Origin: DATGFK01 sp040007395
Lineage (GTDB): Bacteria; Chloroflexota; Anaerolineae; Aggregatilineales; UBA2796
Direction: 5' to 3'
Assembly: GCA_040007395.1 (NCBI GenBank)
Contig: JBDTVG010000243.1
Coordinates: forward strand, 1-11,878
DNA: 11,878 nt
Positions 1-6,217 of this stretch are shown here, in pieces (the stretch's first letter is position 1; each line of letters starts with the position of its first letter). The translations under genes and the position numbers were made by a program. A model generated the notes under the pieces. It saw nothing but the letters and a program-made list of their open reading frames with translations. It was not told the origin of the DNA and searched no databases.

Positions 1-54
1 ATGGCCTCACTGTTGGCGCTGGCTTGTCTTAATCTTAACTAGCAATCAGGGTAC

Positions 55-60
55 TATAAT
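55..60 (+). promoter_or_regulatory. Candidate -10 box for the first response regulator
   Basis: A perfect TATAAT lies 36 bases before the start codon at 97. No good -35 hexamer sits 16-18 bases upstream. The closest TTG-containing hexamer (TTGTCT, 24-29) is 25 bases away. A tandem TCTTAA-TCTTAA repeat (27-38) occupies the -35 region and could be an activator site. That last point is inference. Confidence 0.4.
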
Positions 61-96
61 TAGTAGGTTGGCAATTTAGAAACGGGGAGCACGATC

Positions 97-786
97 ATGT
101 CGTATATTCTCGCTGTCGATGATGAAATAGAGTTGCTTGGCACGTTAAACCGCCTGTTAAGCCGTGAAGGCCACGAAGTCGTACAGGCCACTTCTGGTTC
201 GGAGGCATGGCAAAAAATTGTCTACCGACGGCCCGATCTAATCATTCTCGATGTAATGATGCCGGGGATGTCGGGGTTGAACCTGTGTCAACAGCTTCGC
301 GCCGATGGTCGGTATAATGCGATGCCGATCTTGTTCCTGACTGCGCGTAATAACACGGATGACGTAATCGCTGGCTTGGATGCAGGCGGCGACGATTATG
401 TGATGAAGCCCTTCGAGATGGCGGAACTTACAGCGCGAGTACGAGCACTGCTGCGTCGCAATCAGGCTGGTGTCGAAAAACCGCCCGTGATCGAGATTGG
501 GCGAATCAAGCTGGATTCGGATACCTATCAAGTCACTATCGACGACAACAATATCCAGCTTACCGCGACAGAACACCGCCTGCTACGCTACCTGATGGAA
601 CACGCCAATCAAGCACTTTCGCCCCAGCGCTTACTGGAAGCCGTATGGGACTACCCGCCACACACGGGCGACCCGGATCTTGTGCGGGCACACATCCGTA
701 ATCTACGAGCCAAGCTTGAGCGCGATGACAGCACGCTCCATGTGATCCGTACTATTCATGGGGTAGGCTATATGATTGTGAGCTGA
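97..786 (+). CDS. OmpR/PhoB-family response regulator with a complete receiver
   Basis: This is a two-component response regulator of 229 residues, the normal length for the OmpR family. The receiver (about residues 1-120) shows the full active site: acidic pair D8-D9, phosphoacceptor D52 in LDVMMPG, T82 and K104 in the VMKPF motif. A winged-helix DNA-binding domain follows (about 130-229), with recognition-helix sequence GDPDLVRAHIRNLRAKLE and a C-terminal GVGY wing hairpin. The ATG is preceded by GGGGAG at 84-89, 7 bases upstream, which fixes the start. A paralogous regulator follows after 91 bases, and a TadE/TadG operon lies beyond it, so control of that operon is a reasonable inference. 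The likely partner kinase is unknown; the soluble kinase at 8989-10569 is one candidate. Confidence 0.95.
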   Translation: MSYILAVDDEIELLGTLNRLLSREGHEVVQATSGSEAWQKIVYRRPDLIILDVMMPGMSGLNLCQQLRADGRYNAMPILFLTARNNTDDVIAGLDAGGDDYVMKPFEMAELTARVRALLRRNQAGVEKPPVIEIGRIKLDSDTYQVTIDDNNIQLTATEHRLLRYLMEHANQALSPQRLLEAVWDYPPHTGDPDLVRAHIRNLRAKLERDDSTLHVIRTIHGVGYMIVS

Positions 787-796
787 GCGCCGCAGA

Positions 797-813
797 TTTC
801 ACACACTTTTCAC
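797..813 (+). promoter_or_regulatory. Direct repeat TTTCAC-N5-TTTCAC, candidate regulator site
   Basis: TTTCAC occurs at 797-802 and again at 808-813, an 11-base centre-to-centre spacing. That is about one helical turn, as in the tandem half-sites of many OmpR/PhoB-family regulators. It lies between the two regulator genes, 64 bases before the second start. The 8-mer CTTTTCAC (806-813) recurs ahead of the TadE gene at 1598-1605. Function as an operator is inference; nothing here proves binding. Confidence 0.3.
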
Positions 814-877
814 GAGCACTTTGCCGTTCTCGTTCTATACTGTTTCCATATAGGGCGCATGGATTACGAGGTGCTTC

Positions 878-1564
878 TTGGCAACGATCTTATTTATTCA
901 TAAAGACAGCAGCATTCGTGAGATAGTGAAATATGCTACGGAGCAAGACTCGCATACACTGGTGCACACCGATGCGGTAGAACGGCTTACACGTGTTACT
1001 TACAAAGACTCGCCGGATCTGATCATTCTTGATTCGTCAGTTGTGCATCATGATAGCCTGAACGCCTGCCGACAGTTACGCAGGCTGCCATTTCTGGAAA
1101 CAACGCCCATTCTTGTCTTGACAGAGGGCAAAAGTGGTCAAGAGATCGCACAGGTACTCGACGCGGGTGGCGATGATTGTGTGCAACACACGATTGTGGA
1201 TCGCGAACTAGCGGCGCGAATTCGGGCACTGCTGCGGCGAAAAAGCCGTATGGCTTACCAAGCGCAATTGACTCTGAACAAACGGCATAAGACCGTGCAT
1301 CTGTACGAACAGCCCATTGATGTCACGCCGACAGAGTACGATCTGCTGGACGCACTGTGCCACCAGCCCGGACAAAATATTTCGGCGGCAGAGCTGCTCG
1401 ATACCGTGTGGCACTATCCGACTGGCAAAGGCGACCCCGCCCTTGTCCGAAACCACATTCGCAACCTACGGCGAAAGTTAGAAAAAGATCCGAACCATCC
1501 CCATATTTTGGTCTGTTTTCAGGGACGGGGCTATTCGATCAGCGCCGAAGTCCACAAAAGCTAA
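878..1564 (+). CDS. Atypical OmpR-family response regulator with a degenerate receiver
   Basis: A 228-residue response-regulator paralogue of the protein encoded just upstream. The two align nearly end to end. The fold landmarks are kept, with phosphoacceptor-equivalent D52, T82, and the LDAGGDD segment before helix 4. However, the acidic pair that binds Mg2+ is replaced by H8-K9 (IHKD), and the conserved Lys is H104 (VQHT instead of VMKP). Ordinary Asp phosphorylation is therefore doubtful. The winged helix (about 130-228) is intact, with recognition-helix sequence GDPALVRNHIRNLRRKLE almost identical to its neighbour's. The start is TTG, supported by GAGG at 868-871 six bases upstream; the ATG at 859 is out of frame. 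It may act without phosphorylation, possibly by heterodimerising or competing with its neighbour (inference). Confidence 0.9.
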   Translation: MATILFIHKDSSIREIVKYATEQDSHTLVHTDAVERLTRVTYKDSPDLIILDSSVVHHDSLNACRQLRRLPFLETTPILVLTEGKSGQEIAQVLDAGGDDCVQHTIVDRELAARIRALLRRKSRMAYQAQLTLNKRHKTVHLYEQPIDVTPTEYDLLDALCHQPGQNISAAELLDTVWHYPTGKGDPALVRNHIRNLRRKLEKDPNHPHILVCFQGRGYSISAEVHKS

Positions 1565-1593
1565 CCGCGTACTAACTTCCCAGACAAATCATT

Positions 1594-1605
1594 ACACCTT
1601 TTCAC
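1594..1605 (+). promoter_or_regulatory. Second copy of the ACAC-CTTTTCAC motif ahead of the TadE operon
   Basis: ACACCTTTTCAC here matches ACACTTTTCAC at 803-813 between the two regulators, apart from one extra C. It lies 32 bases upstream of the extended -10 candidate for the pilus-like operon. A motif shared by the regulator gene and the adjacent operon is what autoregulation plus target control would produce. Two short copies can also arise by chance. Confidence 0.25.
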
Positions 1606-1636
1606 AGTTATCCTACAACGGTTTGACAATGCTTCG

Positions 1637-1645
1637 TGATATGAT
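1637..1645 (+). promoter_or_regulatory. Candidate extended -10 promoter of the TadE/TadG operon
   Basis: TGA-TATGAT fits the extended -10 pattern TGn-TATnnT and lies in the 145-base gap after the second regulator. A perfect TTGACA (1623-1628) is present but only 11 bases upstream, too close to serve as the -35 of this -10 box. Transcription would begin near 1652, upstream of either possible start of the TadE gene. Confidence 0.35.
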
Positions 1646-1697
1646 GTTGGCAGGGACATAGCGACCCTTCGTTATGTTCGCTAATCCACCGGGCATT

Positions 1698-1704
1698 GAG
1701 GAGG
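1698..1704 (+). promoter_or_regulatory. Strong ribosome binding site that fixes the first TadE start
   Basis: GAGGAGG lies five bases before an in-frame GTG at 1710. The upstream in-frame ATG at 1674 has no comparable site. The GTG start also puts the prepilin-like Gly at residue 23, the same position as in the next two genes. Confidence 0.7.
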
Positions 1705-1709
1705 CTAAT

Positions 1710-3038
1710 GTGGCTATAGGCCAAACCTTACAAAAAGTTATAAAAATACTCGACGGTCAACCAACGGGGCGGAAAGGGCAAAGTCTGGTCGAGATGGCTT
1801 TGACCACGCCAATTTTGATCCTCATGATTCTTGGACTGGCGGAGGTTGGCTTTCTTGCCAACAACTACCTAATCCTCATGGATGCGGTACGCGCCGGGTC
1901 GCGTGATGCGGCCACGCTTGACCCAACATCGTGGCGCTACGGCGAGGCACGCAGCACAGATCGAATGGATTGCGATACGGATACCCATTTCGCGGCACTG
2001 TCACTGGGAACTCAAGGTACCGCTCAATATGGTGTACGTTGGATTGGTCCCGGTATTAATCCTTTAATTAGCACGGTGCTGCCGCGTGGGTACTATACGC
2101 TTGGTTCGAGTGCGCCGCTTACATCGAATGACCTTAATTATCGACGCACTTCCAGCGATATACCGATAGTACCGGACAAAGACTTCGGGTTCTTCGATGA
2201 AGTAGCTTGCCAAGTCTTGAACGCCATGCTGCCGCTCCAATACAACGATACCGATGGCCCGCCTGCACCACCCATTCCTAGCCAAGACGATGTGGTAGTC
2301 TCCGCTATCTCCTACTCGCTTATCAATTACGCCGCGCTGGGTGGAACACAAACGGCTGCTTACCCGGGAGGGCCGGGTCGTAATAGCGGTTATTGGGCTA
2401 CCGTGACCGGACGCTGGCCCATGGAAAATCGCTTTTGCGCCATATCCAACCTTGGGGGGACATGGATAGCAGGTGACGAACGTGATCCATTTGACTATAA
2501 AAACAGAAAATTCACAGACGCTGGTGGAACTGATGGTTCTCCTGCTGGATTAACACCAGATACCAATGAGGGTATTTCATTTAATAACTCAAGCGGTTGG
2601 AACCCAACTTTCACTTCCTACGGCGGCTATGACGGTGATCCCACCCACCACTATGTGCTAAGCGTCTCGCAAGCGCGTGACCTTGCTGACGGAGCAGGTC
2701 CCGGTGACAATCAGGGAGTACGTGGGTTTGTCTTTAGTGGTCATCACAAAAATCTAGTAGGCGCTAGTCCAGATCTAAATCCTGCCGATAAGTGCTTTGG
2801 CTCGGCCTTCCGTGTTCAGGATATCGAAGAAAGGCTAAACCTGAACGATACTACGATTAACCCAAAAATACCCAATGGCGGATTGGTTATCGTCGAGATT
2901 TTCTGGCAGCACCATCCGTTGTTCTTTGGGCCGCTGTTTCAGGGCTTCACTGGAAGCAAAGCTAACGATCCTGTACTGCACGTTTGGGGTTGGTTCCCGG
3001 TATCTGCGGCGGAAGCCACACCAACGCCTCTACCGTGA
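1710..3038 (+). CDS. TadE-like pseudopilin-type surface protein
   Basis: Predicted TadE-family protein of 442 residues; classical TadE proteins are much shorter, near 200. With the GTG start, the N-terminus has a basic leader, then G23-QSLVE with Glu at +5, then a hydrophobic segment (about 29-50) ending in the TadE-like RAGSRDAA. In characterised Tad systems, TadE is a pseudopilin cut by a TadV-type peptidase after this Gly. The long remainder (about 70-442) is predicted to be outside the membrane. It ends with a TadE-like strand (VIVEIFWQHHPLF) and a short Thr-Pro tail, EATPTPLP. An alternative start is ATG 1674, which adds 12 residues. The next gene begins 63 bases downstream with no terminator between, suggesting co-transcription. 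Family assignment is confident; the role in a pilus is inferred. Confidence 0.85.
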   Translation: MAIGQTLQKVIKILDGQPTGRKGQSLVEMALTTPILILMILGLAEVGFLANNYLILMDAVRAGSRDAATLDPTSWRYGEARSTDRMDCDTDTHFAALSLGTQGTAQYGVRWIGPGINPLISTVLPRGYYTLGSSAPLTSNDLNYRRTSSDIPIVPDKDFGFFDEVACQVLNAMLPLQYNDTDGPPAPPIPSQDDVVVSAISYSLINYAALGGTQTAAYPGGPGRNSGYWATVTGRWPMENRFCAISNLGGTWIAGDERDPFDYKNRKFTDAGGTDGSPAGLTPDTNEGISFNNSSGWNPTFTSYGGYDGDPTHHYVLSVSQARDLADGAGPGDNQGVRGFVFSGHHKNLVGASPDLNPADKCFGSAFRVQDIEERLNLNDTTINPKIPNGGLVIVEIFWQHHPLFFGPLFQGFTGSKANDPVLHVWGWFPVSAAEATPTPLP

Positions 3039-3089
3039 GTTTAGACAAGTCTCTATCGTAAAATGTAGTTGAATGACAAGGGTGTAACC

Positions 3090-3095
3090 GAAAGG
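3090..3095 (+). promoter_or_regulatory. Ribosome binding site deciding the TadG-like start
   Basis: GAAAGG lies six bases before ATG 3102. An upstream in-frame TTG at 3069 lacks a recognisable site. The ATG start puts Gly-Gln at residues 23-24, matching the two TadE-like neighbours. Confidence 0.6.
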
Positions 3096-3101
3096 TTGGA
3101 T

Positions 3102-6100
3102 ATGACACACTCAGTAAAGCAGTTCGCCGGGCTAATAACTGGACAATTGACTAAACGCAGCCGCAGCGGACAATCATTAGTTATCATTGCCTTTGCCTTC
3201 ATTGCGTTGATCGCATTCGTCGGCATTACAACAGACGTAGCGCTGTTATTTGTGCGCTTTAGTACCTTGCGTCGAGCGGTGGACGCGGCCTCAATTGCCG
3301 CTGCTGGACAGGTGCGTGAGAACGCCGACTACCTTACCCTGACCGCCGTTGCCAAACAGTTCATTCAGGTGCATGGCCTTGACCCGAACACCGTGAAGGT
3401 CGAGACGTGCGAAACTGAAATGTATGATTACATGCAAACGCCAGCCGGCACGGGCAAGGATCGTAAAGCCGCCCATGATGACTTAGTAGCCGCCAACAGT
3501 GAACTATGTACGGCAACCCCATCGAAGCTGGTGCGTGTTTCGGCACAGATAAACTCGCCAACGACGTTCCTCTCGGTGCTAGGCTTCCGCACGGTGACTC
3601 TCGTCAGCAGCTCGATCTCGCAAACCGCTGTACTCGATGTGGCCTTGCTGCTGGATACTTCGCTCTCGGAGACCTCGGACACAAACCAGTATGAGAAAGA
3701 TAACTACACATCAACGGTTTGTTATCCCAACACCATCTACAGTGGAAGCGACTGCAATAACGCCTATGCACTGGCAAATTTTGCGCCTTTGACGAACGCA
3801 TCTCCCACCACGACAGCCCAAGCGCAAGGCGGGTTGGCTACGCCGTGGGGGTTGAGCTTGGCAAACTTTCCACAGGGACGTATAACGAGCGTGGCGGCGG
3901 TTCCAGGACCACTTAATGGCAATGCCTTCGATACCGCTCCTGCCCCCGCCGGTAAAACAAATACCATTCGCTACGAATGTTGGTATACACCCCGTATCCA
4001 GATCGGTACTGAATTCGAAAAAGCGAACTATAACTGGGCAGGCTGCTGCAACGACCCCTCGGTACAGGCCGACCAGTACATCGGCGGCGTTGCTACCGCT
4101 ACCTTCAACTATGTGAACGGAACGGGCTACAACCCACAGTCCGATTGGTATGTTACCGATGATCCATCCTACACCGAATCGGTCATTATGACGCAAGGGT
4201 ACAAGCTCAACGGAGCGCCGGGTAATAACAACGCAGCCAAAGTCATTGCTGGCGGCGAGGTCTTGAACGCTGACGGTACTCAGAATAACGCTAACGTCAA
4301 CGGAGCCTTCAAGGCCATGACCGGGGATCGCAATTACAGCGACTTAATCTGCAAACCGTTCAAGGATGTGCGTGACGCGGCGCGGCGGTTTATCAAGCGG
4401 CTGGACTTCGTGCGCGGTGATCGGATCGTGCTGGTCACTTTCAACTCCGAAGCCACTGCCATCAAACCCTACCCAACATGGGACATCGCTCTTAATGCCT
4501 TTTCGCCCGGTCAACCCAACCTCGGTGAAACTCTGCCCATCATCAGCGATAAGGACACTGCCGTCCGTACCTTGAATATGCAGGTCGGTGTGGAAATTGC
4601 CCCCAGTAACAACCGCGATGAATGCCACTCTTGGGGCAACGGGATTACGAACAAAGACTGGCTGAATCAGGCCGTCACTGATCAACGCTACTATCCAGAT
4701 GACAATTATAAGAATTCAGATAATGTCACCAATAACTACTGGACTCGTGTCCAGTGTGTCGATACCAATACGGGCGGCGGCATTGTACTGGGCATGAATG
4801 CTATTGTTGACCCCAACTGGATACGCCGCGAAGCAGTGTGGGTTATGGTCGTCCTGAGCGATGGCTTTCCTAACCGTACCCCGCCTATGCTTGATGGCGG
4901 TATCAATGGCGAAAACCGTGATTGGCTCGTTGCACAAGATACGCTGGGTGCCGGACCAGATCCTGCGCCGGTGCTTAACGATTATTGTGTGGACAAAACT
5001 AAAGCAGTCTTCGGCACAAAGCCCGAATATTGCGCGGATTCTCCCTATGGCTGGGGCTGGAAATACAATGATCCACTGTATCATGCTAACGTACCGGCTG
5101 GTGAGGGTCCGAAACCATATGGTAGTATGGCCCACGATTCGCGTAATAGACAACTCAACGACCAAGCCCAAATGAGCTTTGGCTTCTGCCCGACTTGGAC
5201 GATTGCCTTGGACCCGAGCGGAGCAGGGACCACATTCACGCCAGCCAATGCTTACCAGCGTCAGCCACAGCCACCTTGGTGGACAGGCACGACCAGTAGT
5301 TGGCTGAAGAGTGCGGGTTCGCAAACGACACCGTGTGCCAACAACGACCCTGACTCCCGGCACTTTTGTCAGGATCAATTCGGTGCCGTTAACGCCCTAC
5401 GGGTTAACGCACCAGCGATCTACTCATGCGATGAACGCTATGACGCTGCCGACTATGCACGAGATCGCGTTGACTTTGCCGCGCTAGCGCAGTACACCGC
5501 TACCCAAAAAGGCAACTTCATCTCGATGTACTCAATCTTCTTCAATCCGAGCAAAAAAGCGCTCAACCAGAATATTCTGGGGGTCAAGTTCATGCGCTAT
5601 ATCGCCGATGCAGGCGATAACGGCAAAATCGATAACCCGCTTCAGCGTTGGTATCGCGAAGCCCGCGACGGCGCTGCTCAACTGCTCGATCCAAGCAAGT
5701 ATAACAACACCGTTGGAGCGCTACAACCTGCGCCATCAGGTGGCTATGAGGGCGCACCCGCGTCTGTCGTCGGCGCGGATTGGACTGAACCTGCGGTGGT
5801 CGTACCTGCCCCCGGTGCTGCCGCAAACCTTTGGCACCGCGATGTTACTGGTGGTCATAATGCCGCGGGCGCTCTTACGCAGGATTGGCTGCCGCCCAAT
5901 CACTCGGCAACTGACTCGTGGTGGACCTCGACCTATGGCTACGATATATTTGCTGATCCTTGTGCCAAGTATGACTACTTCAACTTTGGCTGCGACGCGA
6001 GTGGCAACAACTGCGGTGGGCCTAATCAGCGTATAGCACCCGCTGGTCCTACTCCTCTCACGCCGGGTTATTATGAGATGGCAACCACACCATGTGGACA

Positions 6101-6185
6101 GTACTTCTACGCTGAAAACGCTAGTGGCGTTAACCAAGCTTTCGTCGAAATTGCCAGCCGATTGTTCACTCGCCTGTCCCGTTAA
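3102..6185 (+). CDS. TadG-like protein with a split von Willebrand A domain
   Basis: A 1027-residue protein with a Tad-type N-terminus: basic leader, G23-QSLVIIAF, and a membrane helix (about 26-50), then an RRAVDAASIAAAG segment. It lacks Glu at +5, consistent with TadG not being a typical processed pseudopilin. A VWA domain follows. The metal-site DxSxS is D185-S187-S189. Helix 1 and strand 2 are about 418-451 (RIVLVTFNSEA), the metal-site Thr is probably T557 in TGGGIVLGMNAI, and the Asp is D587 in VVLSDG. The closing helix is about 1005-1023 (NQAFVEIASRLF). These core pieces are separated by insertions of about 228, 200 and 180 residues. Twenty cysteines suggest disulfides outside the cytoplasm. 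D837-D844 (DAGDNGKID) resembles a calcium loop. The protein probably forms a surface adhesion or pilus-tip component. The domain call is strong; the adhesion role is inferred. Confidence 0.88.
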   Translation: MTHSVKQFAGLITGQLTKRSRSGQSLVIIAFAFIALIAFVGITTDVALLFVRFSTLRRAVDAASIAAAGQVRENADYLTLTAVAKQFIQVHGLDPNTVKVETCETEMYDYMQTPAGTGKDRKAAHDDLVAANSELCTATPSKLVRVSAQINSPTTFLSVLGFRTVTLVSSSISQTAVLDVALLLDTSLSETSDTNQYEKDNYTSTVCYPNTIYSGSDCNNAYALANFAPLTNASPTTTAQAQGGLATPWGLSLANFPQGRITSVAAVPGPLNGNAFDTAPAPAGKTNTIRYECWYTPRIQIGTEFEKANYNWAGCCNDPSVQADQYIGGVATATFNYVNGTGYNPQSDWYVTDDPSYTESVIMTQGYKLNGAPGNNNAAKVIAGGEVLNADGTQNNANVNGAFKAMTGDRNYSDLICKPFKDVRDAARRFIKRLDFVRGDRIVLVTFNSEATAIKPYPTWDIALNAFSPGQPNLGETLPIISDKDTAVRTLNMQVGVEIAPSNNRDECHSWGNGITNKDWLNQAVTDQRYYPDDNYKNSDNVTNNYWTRVQCVDTNTGGGIVLGMNAIVDPNWIRREAVWVMVVLSDGFPNRTPPMLDGGINGENRDWLVAQDTLGAGPDPAPVLNDYCVDKTKAVFGTKPEYCADSPYGWGWKYNDPLYHANVPAGEGPKPYGSMAHDSRNRQLNDQAQMSFGFCPTWTIALDPSGAGTTFTPANAYQRQPQPPWWTGTTSSWLKSAGSQTTPCANNDPDSRHFCQDQFGAVNALRVNAPAIYSCDERYDAADYARDRVDFAALAQYTATQKGNFISMYSIFFNPSKKALNQNILGVKFMRYIADAGDNGKIDNPLQRWYREARDGAAQLLDPSKYNNTVGALQPAPSGGYEGAPASVVGADWTEPAVVVPAPGAAANLWHRDVTGGHNAAGALTQDWLPPNHSATDSWWTSTYGYDIFADPCAKYDYFNFGCDASGNNCGGPNQRIAPAGPTPLTPGYYEMATTPCGQYFYAENASGVNQAFVEIASRLFTRLSR

Positions 6186-6217
6186 TACAGCAGGGCAGGA
6201 GAAAAAAGGGAGGGAAT

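Noticed and set aside
1..42. Short frame ending in TAG that might be the end of an upstream gene
   Set aside because: Only 13 codons are visible, too few to separate from chance or to assign a product.
1623..1645. TTGACA with TATGAT as a standard promoter
   Set aside because: The spacer is only 11 bases, too short for a normal -35/-10 pair; only the extended -10 was kept.
1674..1709. Upstream ATG start for the first TadE-like protein
   Set aside because: It has no ribosome binding site, while GTG 1710 follows GAGGAGG and gives the leader length shared with the next two genes. It remains possible.
3711..4196. Minus-strand open frame of 161 codons inside the TadG-like gene
   Set aside because: It lies wholly within a well-supported gene and has no recognisable domain or start signal.
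4716..5378. Minus-strand open frame of 220 codons inside the TadG-like gene
   Set aside because: It is long but shows no family motifs; the plus strand here encodes the VWA metal-site Asp and its flanks.
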